A stretch of 64,000 nucleotides of DNA from Corallochytrium limacisporum. Lineage: Eukaryota; Opisthokonta. Positions 38,901-48,350 of the stretch are shown in pieces. The stretch's first letter is position 1. Every line of letters begins with the position of its first letter. A model generated the notes under the pieces. That model ran no database searches. It worked only from the letters and a program-made list of their open reading frames with translations, and had not been told where the DNA came from. The position numbers and the translations under genes are program-made. The stretch is taken from positions 320,479 through 384,478 of the forward strand of contig PDIP01000003.1 of NCBI GenBank assembly GCA_002811645.1, given 5' to 3'.

Positions 38901-41795
38901 ACCACATGCCTGGATCATCACGCGCTCGGTGTCACCGCTGGCTAGGGTAATGACAGAGGGACCACTTGCAATGCGACACTCATATGGGTTCAGGTCACTT
39001 GGATCTGCTGCCTGAGCCAAGTCTTGTGAGAACAGGTCCACATAGGATACCCCGACAAATTCGACACGAATTAAACGGGGTGCATACATTCGTTGCACAA
39101 GCGTTACAAAGCACAGACGACTTGTGGAGCATGCAAATTCAGAGACATCAGCCTCAGCCCAGAGAATTTTGTTTGTCAGAGGGACAACTTGCATCGAAAT
39201 CAGATCGTAGCGCTCCACAGTCACCGCTGTGTAAGGGTTCGTTGTGAACGAGGTCGTCACCAACATGGAACCACCGGGGACCAGCGCAAAGACACGTCCA
39301 TCGTCAAGCATTCGGGGTTGAGGTGGCGGCCATTTGGGAGCAAACTGTCTATAGGCCTCCTCGTTAAAGGAATTTGCGTAATCGTCCAATTCGATGTTAA
39401 CCATTGCCACAGATTCCCCTCCCAGAAACGCAAATTCTAAGGTGTACCCCAGTGGAATTGTGTAAACCTTGTCACTGCCGTCAATGGCACGCTGCTCGGC
39501 GAAATGGAGGACACCGTAAACCATGCTTCGCCCGCCAGGCAACATCAGAGGTGCTCCCGCCATTTTGAAGACAGTCGTGGTCTTTGAACTGACACTGAGG
39601 CTGCTGATGGGGGTGTTCAATGTCTGCTGAGCCCAGTCATAGTTGCCGCTTTCAGTGAGTAGACCTAGATTACGAGGCATGAATTCACCGCTGAGGCGAG
39701 GCCCAGGCAGTTGTGAAGGACAGAAAGTGTTTGGACGATCGCAGAAAGTCCGCACCTCTGGGCACTTGCCGAGGTCACAGGAAACTGATTCTGTGAGTTC
39801 TTCATCCGCTGGGCACGGAATTCCGTCACCCACGGTAGGTTTCAAAATCTGACGAGATCGGAGACTCGTTCCTTCACCACACAGGGGCTGTACACCTGTG
39901 TTACATTGGCGCTTGTTATTATCGGAAAGAACTGGGACCCATTCGCTCAAGACGCAATCACGTCGTTCCGGTATCTCATTGACCAAACAGTCACCCAGGT
40001 CCCACTGACAGTCTGCACTTGCGCACTCAGGATCGCAGACGGAGTCTCCGAGCCAATTGATCTTGCAACTCAAGGGACAGTCATCTAAACCAAGATCAAA
40101 GCCCAGAGCACCGGTCAGATCCGTGTAGTTGCCAACTGCACAATCAAAGTTATCAAACAGGCAGAGAGCATTGTTGCACGTGTCTTGACAGATACCGTCA
40201 CCAATCCAGTTGAAGTTACATCCTTTGGCGCACTCAAAGTCACTCTCAGCAAAGATATCTGCAAAAGGATTTTCTTCACACACCCCGTTGTCGTAGTCGC
40301 AGGCTTCCACGTTACATGCGGCTTGGCATACATAGTCTTTGTTCATACCGCTGAAGTCGTCGCAGAGAGGTGCACACCAAGGGTTTGCAATGCCATTGCA
40401 GTCTTCTTCGTCATAGTTGCATTCTGCATTATTACACCAGTTGTCACAGATAGAATTGCCTCGCATGTCCACCCTGCATTGACCCAAGGTTACCTCCTCG
40501 CACGTGTCCGCAAAACCGCCAGCAACGGAACAGTCATCACCATCGAAGGCACAGTCCGGTACACCCGCACATGCACTATCGCACATACCGTTGTTCACCA
40601 TGTCACTGCGACACCTAAGGTCGGGATCACAATAGGATACGTATTCTTCGGGAATTTCACAATCGTCACCGTCAAACTGACATTCCGGGACGTTGCATTC
40701 CTCATCACAAATGAAGTTTCCGTAGACCACTAAGCAGGCAGCTGAGCACCCCGATGCATCACAGTCGCCATGATCGTAGTCACACTCCGCTACATTGCAA
40801 GCTTCCTGACATATGGAGTCTCCCTCATTTGCTGGCAAGCACCCAGGTGCACACCGATACACCTGGCAGTCTCCGCCGTCAAAATTGCATACATCACTGT
40901 TGCATTCCTGGTTACAGAATCGATTACCCCAATCCTGAATATTGCACCTCTGAGAACCACAGAGACAATCGCGATTATCCCAACCACAGTTGAAAGTGTT
41001 ACATTCCGGATCACAGACTCCGTTGTTTAACTTCCATTCACTGCACTCCGGGGAACAAGCCGGCCGCGGTGTGAATTCAGGGCTGTGATCACAGTTTCCA
41101 TTGTCGTAGCCGCATGCTTGGTTGAAGCATTCAGGGTCACAGTCTGCATTTATCTGCATATCTTGTGTGCATCCAGGAGCACACATACCCGCATTGGACG
41201 CTTCGGCACAGTCACCTCCGTCCCATTCGCACCTCTCATTGTTGCACGCCCATTGACAGGTGGCGTCACCCCGCATATGGAAGGGACAGTCATACCAGCA
41301 TTCGTTCGTGTTCGGCCAAGTGCAATCGTCGTTGTCAAATCCACAACCTTCTGAGTTGCAGTCGATATCACATATACCATTCCCCAGCATACCTGCAGTA
41401 CATTCTTCTGGACATTGAAGTGGCGGACGACAGGAACCGTTGTCATGTCTACAATCTGGGGTATTACAGGCGTAGTCGCATTGAGAATCGTACAGATCAC
41501 ATTCAATTGGACACCCTTCAACATTTATGTCATCACTATAGCAGCGGCCCCTATCAAACCAACAGCCTGGATGATTGCATTCAGGATCACACTCCTCATT
41601 GTCCAGCATGCCGCTGTCACAGGAACATTTGCAATCACCATTGTCGTGCTCGCAGTTGGGAGAATTGCATTCCACTTCGCAAAAGCCATTGCCCAGCATG
41701 GCCTTAGTACAGCCAGGAGAGCATTCTACTGAAGCGACAACCTCCTTCGTATAGGTCAAACATACCAATGCCATGAGGGCCGTGATTGCCCGCAT
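35952..41795 (-). CDS. Giant multi-LNR (Notch-repeat) membrane protein
   Basis: A 1947-residue protein. The ATG at 41795 opens a signal peptide (MRAITALMALVCL...). Then come 15 consecutive Lin-12/Notch repeats (about 23-610), each with the C..C..C..C..DC spacing and Ca-binding Asn/Asp, e.g. GNGFCEVECNSPNCEHDNGDC. A thrombospondin-1-like module follows (about 620-690), then a 600-residue region without clear homology, possibly propeller-like. A Cys-rich GCC2/GCC3-type segment (CPPGTVAVGGSRCKPCPRG) precedes the first membrane helix (VGGTAALVALIVIILLKAL). Two more hydrophobic helices (FSMLAVFLVALAWLNLLADY, and ASTILIVMVVGLDGVELF near 1740) predict three passes with a cytosolic tail of about 185 residues. 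The gene is a single 5.8-kb exon. No EGF array or ankyrin domain, so it is not Notch. I infer a Ca-dependent surface receptor or adhesion protein. Confidence 0.82.
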   Translation of the reverse strand: MRAITALMALVCLTYTKEVVASVECSPGCTKAMLGNGFCEVECNSPNCEHDNGDCKCSCDSGMLDNEECDPECNHPGCWFDRGRCYSDDINVEGCPIECDLYDSQCDYACNTPDCRHDNGSCRPPLQCPEECTAGMLGNGICDIDCNSEGCGFDNDDCTWPNTNECWYDCPFHMRGDATCQWACNNERCEWDGGDCAEASNAGMCAPGCTQDMQINADCDPECFNQACGYDNGNCDHSPEFTPRPACSPECSEWKLNNGVCDPECNTFNCGWDNRDCLCGSQRCNIQDWGNRFCNQECNSDVCNFDGGDCQVYRCAPGCLPANEGDSICQEACNVAECDYDHGDCDASGCSAACLVVYGNFICDEECNVPECQFDGDDCEIPEEYVSYCDPDLRCRSDMVNNGMCDSACAGVPDCAFDGDDCSVAGGFADTCEEVTLGQCRVDMRGNSICDNWCNNAECNYDEEDCNGIANPWCAPLCDDFSGMNKDYVCQAACNVEACDYDNGVCEENPFADIFAESDFECAKGCNFNWIGDGICQDTCNNALCLFDNFDCAVGNYTDLTGALGFDLGLDDCPLSCKINWLGDSVCDPECASADCQWDLGDCLVNEIPERRDCVLSEWVPVLSDNNKRQCNTGVQPLCGEGTSLRSRQILKPTVGDGIPCPADEELTESVSCDLGKCPEVRTFCDRPNTFCPSQLPGPRLSGEFMPRNLGLLTESGNYDWAQQTLNTPISSLSVSSKTTTVFKMAGAPLMLPGGRSMVYGVLHFAEQRAIDGSDKVYTIPLGYTLEFAFLGGESVAMVNIELDDYANSFNEEAYRQFAPKWPPPQPRMLDDGRVFALVPGGSMLVTTSFTTNPYTAVTVERYDLISMQVVPLTNKILWAEADVSEFACSTSRLCFVTLVQRMYAPRLIRVEFVGVSYVDLFSQDLAQAADPSDLNPYECRIASGPSVITLASGDTERVMIQACGQIAFYDPANLLKKNDAEATVFDAYVSGARNEMEVMSSEWYKYVDFRLYPLHLVHQSAYLSRSDKALHYAIQGVAGVSWLRSLDAIDIDHGFSIFADQTLSSTFTAATALPSGACMLGTLGIQCGLWDEENPSDTGVQDRLTSSTLRFCPDCATIPRFTSNPIATNYKSLGISLSDHAIKVFNLKDFSQEIQAAELTDGLIVSGLLNSLSLPVGSKSLLPSPESDLLPAEIERINGGQYGVQVDYRVLAGHRLRSAVSTLNNVMYVTAPYIVSEDAAASTSSRKITKSAMVSVSAGCRPGDYYNAQFSTCTSCPPGAISPSYNVMASCQVCPPGTVAVGGSRCKPCPRGQYQVSDGDSGLKTCESCPEGFECPYGAPAPLRRPTANGGDVGDTPSDTPTRKRRATAPGDTTAAEDTDYGYYSASTETDFSTESNRPGEAAKFKNHTYMIVGGTAALVALIVIILLKALPDWTAEKLVLLHILAPRRIEHTIEFDESGKLFSETLVKTSIRGCFSMLAVFLVALAWLNLLADYIFENVVITRTFVAASAEEPGAVDSEGLSLDNWAPLTAIVTFAFYVTPSSADTSTLDCVLTTESDTSAQFIRPANAPASANWTDGCYYDGAGNLLGSVQVSGSWETDRAAFDLELRACSILSASRVTFLANSPVESEPTSYSEAIRPPDDFVYTVDRSDFDTLKLNIQSQFHRSRFVSFGKHFGGITAESGYKVEAGFTVDAAAVTLRADSVTDVSQQRAPMVEFVLLQNNLEYKTTVTRKTNLTALIGQMSAIASTILIVMVVGLDGVELFWEWRAGKEAVMVQRSRKVMRRSLGIIDDPNPRCVRKSKRVPSHDNILTFAAGGRPSTGGNDLYSVEDDRQRQLDKAAQGYEHSNPCLYDDDGPQIPAWLSNVPGQVSATVLGTAGLKALAPDDGLKPPGQGDRRNSTSCQASSRIGMDGETRDTAALTSDTSESETRDTAALAKDDSDSE
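35958..36047. repeat. Two 45-bp tandem repeats coding the acidic tail of the LNR protein
   Basis: Units 36003-36047 and 35958-36002 encode, on the minus strand, ETRDTAALTSDTSES and ETRDTAALAKDDSDS. They sit just before the stop and keep the frame. The DNA copies are closely similar, so the duplication seems recent relative to the gene. Confidence 0.85.
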
Positions 41796-44234
41796 GTTGT
41801 GTTTGTGATCCAACCTATCTCAACGTGGATAGCAGCGGATAATACTCGTACACAGAAAATTGTGGTAATGTACCCCACACACACACAGAATATCACACAA
41901 AGTCGTGGTAGAGTTTTACCAGTGTCCGAAGCAAGGTACTCTGAAGTATCTGATCACATAGGCGGGTAGACCACAGTTCGGACTTTCCGTCATGTCCATG
42001 ACCCGTCAGCGCGTGGAGATCGTCGGCTGTGTTCTCATTCATGCGATCCTATGGACACTCGTGTTTCATCCCCACTCCATATTTCGGTGTACATGAACTG
42101 CCTCACAGAACCACAGTACTGCGCACGGGCCTCTCTGTTGAATGCGATTGGAGCTTGGTAACTTCTTGAAAGTTGAAGAGTTCACTGGCTATGAAAAGTA
42201 AATGAGAGCCCAAGAGAAAGGAGTCGCCTTCGTCTCGTGGGAACCGCCCGCGCAGACCGGAATCTGCCCGCTCTGCAGAGCAACTTCACACCTGGCGAAT
42301 TGTGCTCCCCTATTCACCCGTCCCTCGAGCAGGTGTAGGGACCAGAACAGAATCTCAGAAAAGATGCAATATGTTCAGTCCTGAAAATCGAATTCGTGAT
42401 CTTGGAGAGTGTTCGTGGAGCCCGCTGTAACGCAGCAAGAAGAAGGGGATTCATTCGAGAGATCGGCGATTGCAGTTGAAGCACGAAGATTAGGGCCCAA
42501 CCGGGCGGGTGGGGAGAGGGAGGGGGGGAAAGGGGGAAAACGAAGAGAAGAATTTCTGTTCTCTGTTTCTTCTAGGCCATGTCATTCCATTCTTTCGTCT
42601 AGAGTAGTGCCCACAAGAAGGTTCTCCAAGGCGACGCTGTTGCGGTATGGGAAAAGCAGGGGGGTGGGTTTGGACAGACCTGGCCGAAATAGACCGTCAG
42701 GCAAAGTTGGCACAGAGAGGCGGGATACCGAAGACTGTGAAGCGCGGCACAACCGCAGCGCTCCATGATAAATACATCATGAGTTCTCGAGACAGGAGCC
42801 CGCACATATGATGGGGGAGTTAACCTAGGCAGAGATGCTCTCTCCTTCATATCTCCTCCAGATACGGTGTGCGCAGCCAATTTCCGCTTTGCTGGCCTCT
42901 TGGGTGCTACTACTCTACTGGTTCGCTATAGTGACGAGAGGAAGGAGGATATGATCGAGAAAATTTCAGCTGACGCTCCCTGATCCGAGGGGAAGCAATG
43001 CACGAACTCTAGCCTAAAGGAAGGCAAAAAAAAATTGAAGAAAGATGACCATCTTAGAAGCATGACAGAACAAAATCAACTCATGTTTGCTTGGTTGGAT
43101 GGATCCTCCATGCAGTAACCTATGATGTACATGGAGGTTTGCATTGTTTGCTGGTGGTAATAGCTTCCTTTTGTAGAAAGTGATTGACTGTACCAGGGCT
43201 TTCATAATGATGCAACACTCATCCAAAAGTTGAAAGTCACTCACCATCCAAAAGAAATTCTCTTAGAACGTTAGTATAAGCAAGTTACTGTGTGTATGGT
43301 AACCCAATCAAAGAAAAGTATTCAATATATACGTGCTCCCCACACTCAGCTCCCCGTGGGTCGGCACTGCACATCTACATTGTCCTTCCGTTGACCCTTC
43401 GCGATGGCTTAGGGGGAAGAAGGAAGGGTCGATTTGACGAGTTATTGCATCCCCGGCCTCCTTGTTTAACCTTCGGTTGCGAAGCAGCCCCGCTCCTGCT
43501 CTGCGTTCGCTAGCGCTCGTCGTGCAGCTTCCGAGCCCCCTCCCCCTCCCGCAGTCGGGCAGTCACGGGAGACACTAGGCGGAACGCGGATCGGCAGAAC
43601 GGTTGGATAATATATTAAGCAGCATAGATTAAAGCGACAGCTTGTCTCAGTACCTGTGGCGCGGACCAGCACTGTAATTTCAATGAAGACGTAGTTTTGA
43701 AGGAACCGCAGTCTGGGCTTCCACTCTCTCAACCTAGGGACTATGGTAATTGTAAGGCTCCTTCCGTCCACAGTGAATGTGCCCGCCTGGGTTTCAGTAG
43801 TTTGACCTCAAATGCAAAGGTTCCACCATGTGTACGCGTATGGCTACTGGAACCTATAGTGACAGCAGATGAGAGACTGCGCCCTTCCTGTAAGGGGTGA
43901 ATGCATCAACAGTGTCCCTACGTCCAGTTGCGTCATGATGATATCCCCTGACATTTATGCAAATACTTACAGATTTGTCATTGTGAAGCTCCAAGGATTT
44001 GTCGGGACATTGCTATTGTACAAGGTAATTCCTTTATCTACAACCTTGACCATCAGTGGTTTGGCGTTTTCAGTAATCAGAGTGCTGGATGCCTGGAAAT
44101 TGGCAGGCAATAGCCAGTCTGAATATTCCCGGCATGACCGTCGCAAAGAGAAAATACTACGCACTGTAATGCCAATGGAAAATATGCAATGTACACATGA
44201 GTGATGATGTTTGCGTCAAGAGGTAGGGGATCAG
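41796..44234. other. 2.4-kb region without a sure gene
   Basis: Lies upstream of the LNR gene. It holds an AC run at 41876-41887 and a purine/G-rich tract at about 42503-42552, including runs able to form G-quadruplexes. A minus-strand frame at 43967-44164 (SDWLLPANFQASSTLITENA) looks mildly protein-like but is only 65 codons and unsupported. No RNA gene was seen. Confidence 0.45.
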
Positions 44235-45011
44235 TTATGAAAACTCCATGTCGTTCGACATCTCGGCCGACATGTCATCGAACTCATCCAAGCGAATATG
44301 CTCCGTTGCTCCGTCCCGTCGCTGCTTGTACTTGTAAACGGCGAACCCGGTGCCCCCAAGAACAACAACGGCTACAAGGATACCTATTCCTGCTGTAAGA
44401 GCAGCTTGTGTTCTGGAGCTGCGATGCTCATCCTCTTGTGCGGAATAAGCTGCTAGGTCATCGATGGTGGGCAGTGCCTTACGAATCTGAAGGTCATATT
44501 CAAGAGCCATTTGCCGAATAAAAGATTCTTGAGAAAACATTCCCACTAGTATTGAAACAGTCTCATCGTACGGGTCTGGAATGGAGTCGGTGGCATTCAT
44601 CAATGCGACATCTCCAAAAATTATATCGACATACGCAAAGTCTTTGGCTTCGTCGTACTGTATAAAATAGTCAGGCTCGGAAATGGTTTCATCATCCTCG
44701 ACCAATGCGCTATGCGTGAGTCTTATGAGAGAATAGTGATAAATTGTTCCCCTAGCTAAATGGAGCAATTCTTGGAATGTGTAGAATCCTTCTGGAGGAT
44801 TTGTTTGTCCTTGGACAAAGAACATGACTGAAATCGCCAGCTCTCCTTCTTCTCGTGGTTCGGTCCGGAATTCTTCATCTCGTAAGTCAAAGCCAATCGA
44901 ACCATGTGGAAGAAGCTCATCCGGAGAGTAAAATTCTAGGCGGAAAGCCGACGCAACAAGGCCGCACAGCAGTAACAGCAGGTGCAAGGCCCGCGTGATG
45001 TATATAGTCAT
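44235..45011 (-). CDS. Unknown type I membrane protein (258 residues)
   Basis: The ATG at 45011 opens a signal peptide (ALHLLLLLCGLVASAF). The ectodomain of about 190 residues contains FYTFQELLHLARGTIYHYSL and an N-glycosylation sequon, NATD. One membrane helix (about 205-228, LTAGIGILVAVVVLGGTGFAVY) is followed by a basic stop-transfer and an acidic tail of about 30 residues. No cysteines pair obviously in the ectodomain. I recognise no family; the topology suggests a surface or endomembrane cargo/receptor protein. A GTG further upstream would add a short leader with no signal. Lineage-specific origin is likely, but I cannot test it. Confidence 0.65.
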   Translation of the reverse strand: MTIYITRALHLLLLLCGLVASAFRLEFYSPDELLPHGSIGFDLRDEEFRTEPREEGELAISVMFFVQGQTNPPEGFYTFQELLHLARGTIYHYSLIRLTHSALVEDDETISEPDYFIQYDEAKDFAYVDIIFGDVALMNATDSIPDPYDETVSILVGMFSQESFIRQMALEYDLQIRKALPTIDDLAAYSAQEDEHRSSRTQAALTAGIGILVAVVVLGGTGFAVYKYKQRRDGATEHIRLDEFDDMSAEMSNDMEFS

Positions 45012-45478
45012 TTTGCAATTGAGCACCCTAGAACGCACTAACCAGTTGCATACGTACACACTTCATTCAACCCTTCAAAATCAAAGCATGAGGCACCATG
45101 AAGCGCCTAACATTTCATTGTTGATTGAATCCATTCGTTTGGACCACAAATAGCTTCCGCATGTTCGGTGCCGGCCCGGCCGCACCTTCCACCCTCGCAG
45201 GACAGGAAATTAGACTGGAGAGACAATTCATCACAGTACTTTTAAACTGGACCTGCGATGAATTTACATTAATGATGATATTAGGTTATCAGTTTTACAT
45301 AATCCATGTCGATCACAGACCAAGACGTGGTTTGTTGAACGGCACTGAACGCTGCCGCTGGAGAGCGTTTCCGAGGGTAAGTCCACATCCCACCACAGTC
45401 ATTGATGAACCAAGCATTCTTTATGGATACATTTATTAAAGAACAGGCTGGCTATCTTTCTCTTTAAGAAGATCACTA
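45012..45478. other. Short tandem intergenic region
   Basis: Lies between two minus-strand genes. A GTAAGT donor-like string occurs near 45381 on the plus strand, but it is not attached to any recognisable exon. Nothing else seen. Confidence 0.4.
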
Positions 45479-46957
45479 TTACATATGTCCCATGTCCTGA
45501 GTAATGGGTAGTCCATTGACCCACTTGTGCTTCCACAGATCGGCCACAATGTGGCGCGCCCGATCTTTCCAGATGGGATGCGATTCCATGGCCTCCTCTG
45601 TGGCAAGTTCAAGGGCGGCACGTCCAGCACTGACGTGCTCCTCATCGGCCCGTGCAAGAACGCGGCGAGTGGTTTGGTAGACACTGTGCTCCCATTCCTT
45701 ACCCAGATGACGCATAATATAAGGATCATCATTGAGCCGACCATATGGTTCAATGCTGCAATTCACAATGCCCATGCGACTGGCTATGCTTTCGCTAACG
45801 TATGTGATGCCTCGTTCACTGAGATCCGAATCTTTCTCGACATCAGCCAGCTGGTTGTTGGCCGCACCGCACACAATCTTGGCTTTGATTGTTGGAACAG
45901 TTTTATCATTCAAAACTCCACCCAGTGCATTCGGGATAAGAATATCACATTCCTCACCCATAATGCTCAGATCGCCCGGCTCAATCAGGCCCAGTTCAAC
46001 TTTGGACATGTCATTAGGGCATTCCTTCTTCAAGACGCTCATTGTCAATTCTAAAGCCTCCGATCGCACGTCGACTGCTTTTACTTTTGCTGCACCACCG
46101 CGTAGCAGGTTGACAATCGTCCAGGATCCGACATTACCGAGTCCCATTTGTGCTATTACTGCACTATTGAGACCATCGAAACCGTGATGGTCTCGGGCGG
46201 CCTCACACGCTCGTGCGACGCCCTGGGCAGTCCACAGACTGGGATTCCCACTGCCGCCCAGATCCTCACTGATGCACGTCACAAAGCGTGATCGAGAATG
46301 CACCATATCAAGATCGCTGACTACCAAACCAACATCTTCCGCGCAAACGAAAGCACCACGCAAACCACTCAGGAAGTCGCCATAGTCCTGCATGACAGCT
46401 CTCCGGAGGTTGCGATCAGTCAGAACGCGCGTGTCACCAGGCTCACGACAAATCACACCTTTACCACCACCGGACCACAAACCAGCCAATGCACTCTTCA
46501 GACCCATGCCCGTCGCGAGACGTAGCCCGTCTTTGATGTACGATGCGACGTCGTCATACTCCCACATCCGAATGCCTCCGCACGGTTGCCCACGAGAGCT
46601 CTCCCACAGAAATGCACCTAATAGCACGTCGGTACGCCGACCAAATTCCAAGAAGACAGCTTCGTGGTCCCTCCACGCCATGGTGTCCTCGACAATGCTG
46701 TCCATCAGCTGCTGCGTGGTGGCATCACTGGAAACCAGGAAGGTATTGTTCCCAGAGATACGTTCCAAACGGTTATAGTACTTGCGTTGCGGATCAAGCA
46801 CATCTTCACGCACGGCACAAGCCCGACGAACACCGTAGTCTTCAAACAGGGACTGACGGTACTTTCCTACACTGGAAAAGTGGCGCCTTGCTGCAAAGGC
46901 CACTAAAGTTGAGATAGATGGCCCCCTGGGGGCCACGTTAAACACTTTCGTCAACAT
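45479..46957 (-). CDS. Leucine/valine dehydrogenase-like amino-acid dehydrogenase, mitochondrial
   Basis: A 492-residue member of the Glu/Leu/Phe/Val dehydrogenase family, which reversibly deaminates an amino acid with NAD(P). The first 30 residues (MLTKVFNVAPRGPSISTLV, then ARRHFSSVG) form a mitochondrial presequence. The substrate domain has GGIRMWEY (127-134) and the two catalytic lysines Lys154 in ATGMGLKSA and Lys166 in GGGKGVI, followed by the Asp of CAEDVGL. The cofactor domain shows MGLGNVGSWTIVNLL. The GGGK form, rather than GGAK, and the compact substrate domain favour branched-chain (leucine/valine) specificity over glutamate. Leucine dehydrogenases are mainly bacterial, so the gene may have been acquired by transfer, an inference only. 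Start ATG at 46957; a dyad lies about 237 bp upstream. Confidence 0.82.
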   Translation of the reverse strand: MLTKVFNVAPRGPSISTLVAFAARRHFSSVGKYRQSLFEDYGVRRACAVREDVLDPQRKYYNRLERISGNNTFLVSSDATTQQLMDSIVEDTMAWRDHEAVFLEFGRRTDVLLGAFLWESSRGQPCGGIRMWEYDDVASYIKDGLRLATGMGLKSALAGLWSGGGKGVICREPGDTRVLTDRNLRRAVMQDYGDFLSGLRGAFVCAEDVGLVVSDLDMVHSRSRFVTCISEDLGGSGNPSLWTAQGVARACEAARDHHGFDGLNSAVIAQMGLGNVGSWTIVNLLRGGAAKVKAVDVRSEALELTMSVLKKECPNDMSKVELGLIEPGDLSIMGEECDILIPNALGGVLNDKTVPTIKAKIVCGAANNQLADVEKDSDLSERGITYVSESIASRMGIVNCSIEPYGRLNDDPYIMRHLGKEWEHSVYQTTRRVLARADEEHVSAGRAALELATEEAMESHPIWKDRARHIVADLWKHKWVNGLPITQDMGHM

Positions 46958-48350
46958 GATCTATAGCTAAATAGTACACATCATTCCGTACCGCCCCAGA
47001 GCATTTGGGCTACGCATACTGTCAACTGATATGAATATCCGATCTTCATCGCTGCATCCTCACGCTCAAATATCTTGGGAGTCTCAGTCTCTGCATCGGA
47101 GATCCGTCAGCAACGCGAAGTGTACCCAAAGTCATTCGGTCGACATCATCCAACTCCGAACGGCAAAACACCCACCCTTATTTGATCAATAATATATATT
47201 GATCAACAGAGTCCGAACCGTAGGAAAATGGATTTTGGCTGGGGAGGGCCAAAATTTCAGACTGCCCGCACCCGCAGCACTTTCTCCGTCGCAAGCAACG
47301 GAAATGGCACCCGACGGACGTTCGGCCTCCACTTGTTGACTATGAACGGCAGCAAGCGCGCCTGGGCTGAACGCTTCGCACCCCACCCAGCTTTGGGTTG
47401 GTTGCTCTCCCAGCCGCGCAGCAAAGGGCCGCCCGCTGGGCGGACGACCAAACCAAACCCTCCGGATCAAAACTTCGGTCTCACGCTCTTCCGCACCGCT
47501 TGCCCCTCTGCTGGACAAACCCAATTCCCTTCCCGTTCTCCAAATCCTCTCGCTGTCCCCACTTTCTCTCCTCTGCCCGTTCCTCCCCTTGCCCGAGCCA
47601 CGGTCGCCCCGGGGTCTCTTGGCCGTAGTATTCGAGACCGGGGTAATATTCGACGGCGAGGTGGGGGACGAGAGAATCCAGGAGTTGCTGTTTGTGCGTC
47701 ATTGGCTGTGGGTTCACACAGCCACAGTTCAAACACGGCCAGGGTACCCGGAGGGGCAGCAGCGGCACCTGTGTCAACATCAACCCCACTGCCACCAAGG
47801 TTCAAAACTTCCAACTTTTTCATCGCCCGACCAGTCCTTCGTGAAGCCTCAGAAATTATGGCCAGTCCTGCGTTCGGTACTTGAGCAATGGCGAGACGGA
47901 TCCTCACCCTCCGTCCCTATCCCCGTCATATGCTTTTTGTGACCGAAGCCGATGGAGACTCGCCCTGGGCCCCAGTATCACACTGCGGACGAGACGACCG
48001 ACAAAACCGTTTCACCAGCAGAGCAGAGGGTCCAGTGACGTCCGAGGGCTGCGGCGGTGGTTGGGAAGGGCGGGGGGTCTCGTGGACTGGCTGGACGTAC
48101 GTGAGATTCCTTGCAGTGGAGGACAGGTGTGCGTTTCCAAACCTGGATAATAACGCTTCATGAAGGTTGACATGGTACGTATTTGTGGGAGCATCAATCT
48201 ATGGGAATGCACAACTGCTCTGATCTGGCATGAAAAAGAACTGGCAGGACTACAGAGGGTGCAGACAAAGTTTGTCTGCAAATATGAGCAGAGTGAGCTA
48301 AAGATGTTACGGAAGGTACATGGTCCGAATTAAGAAATTACTTAATAGCC
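46958..48350. other. Divergent region, 1.4 kb, G/C-rich
   Basis: Contains the dyad at 47182-47206 close to the dehydrogenase start. From about 47227 to 48130 it is G/C-rich with several long overlapping open frames on both strands. None has a recognisable domain, and their Pro/Arg/Gly content suggests base composition rather than coding. Confidence 0.45.
47182..47206. promoter_or_regulatory. AT-rich dyad (ATCAATA family) upstream of the dehydrogenase
   Basis: Perfect 10-bp inverted repeat TTGATCAATA / TATTGATCAA with an ATATA spacer, centred about 237 bp before the ATG at 46957. This is the longest canonical copy with a 5-base spacer, the spacing also found at 1196-1214. Confidence 0.5.

Noticed and set aside
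43967-44164. Minus-strand 65-codon frame with a plausible composition
   Set aside because: Too short, no ATG, no homology; listed only within the intergenic note.
47228-47942. Several overlapping open frames on both strands
   Set aside because: Equal quality on both strands, Pro/Arg/Gly-rich, no domain. The pattern follows from high G/C content.
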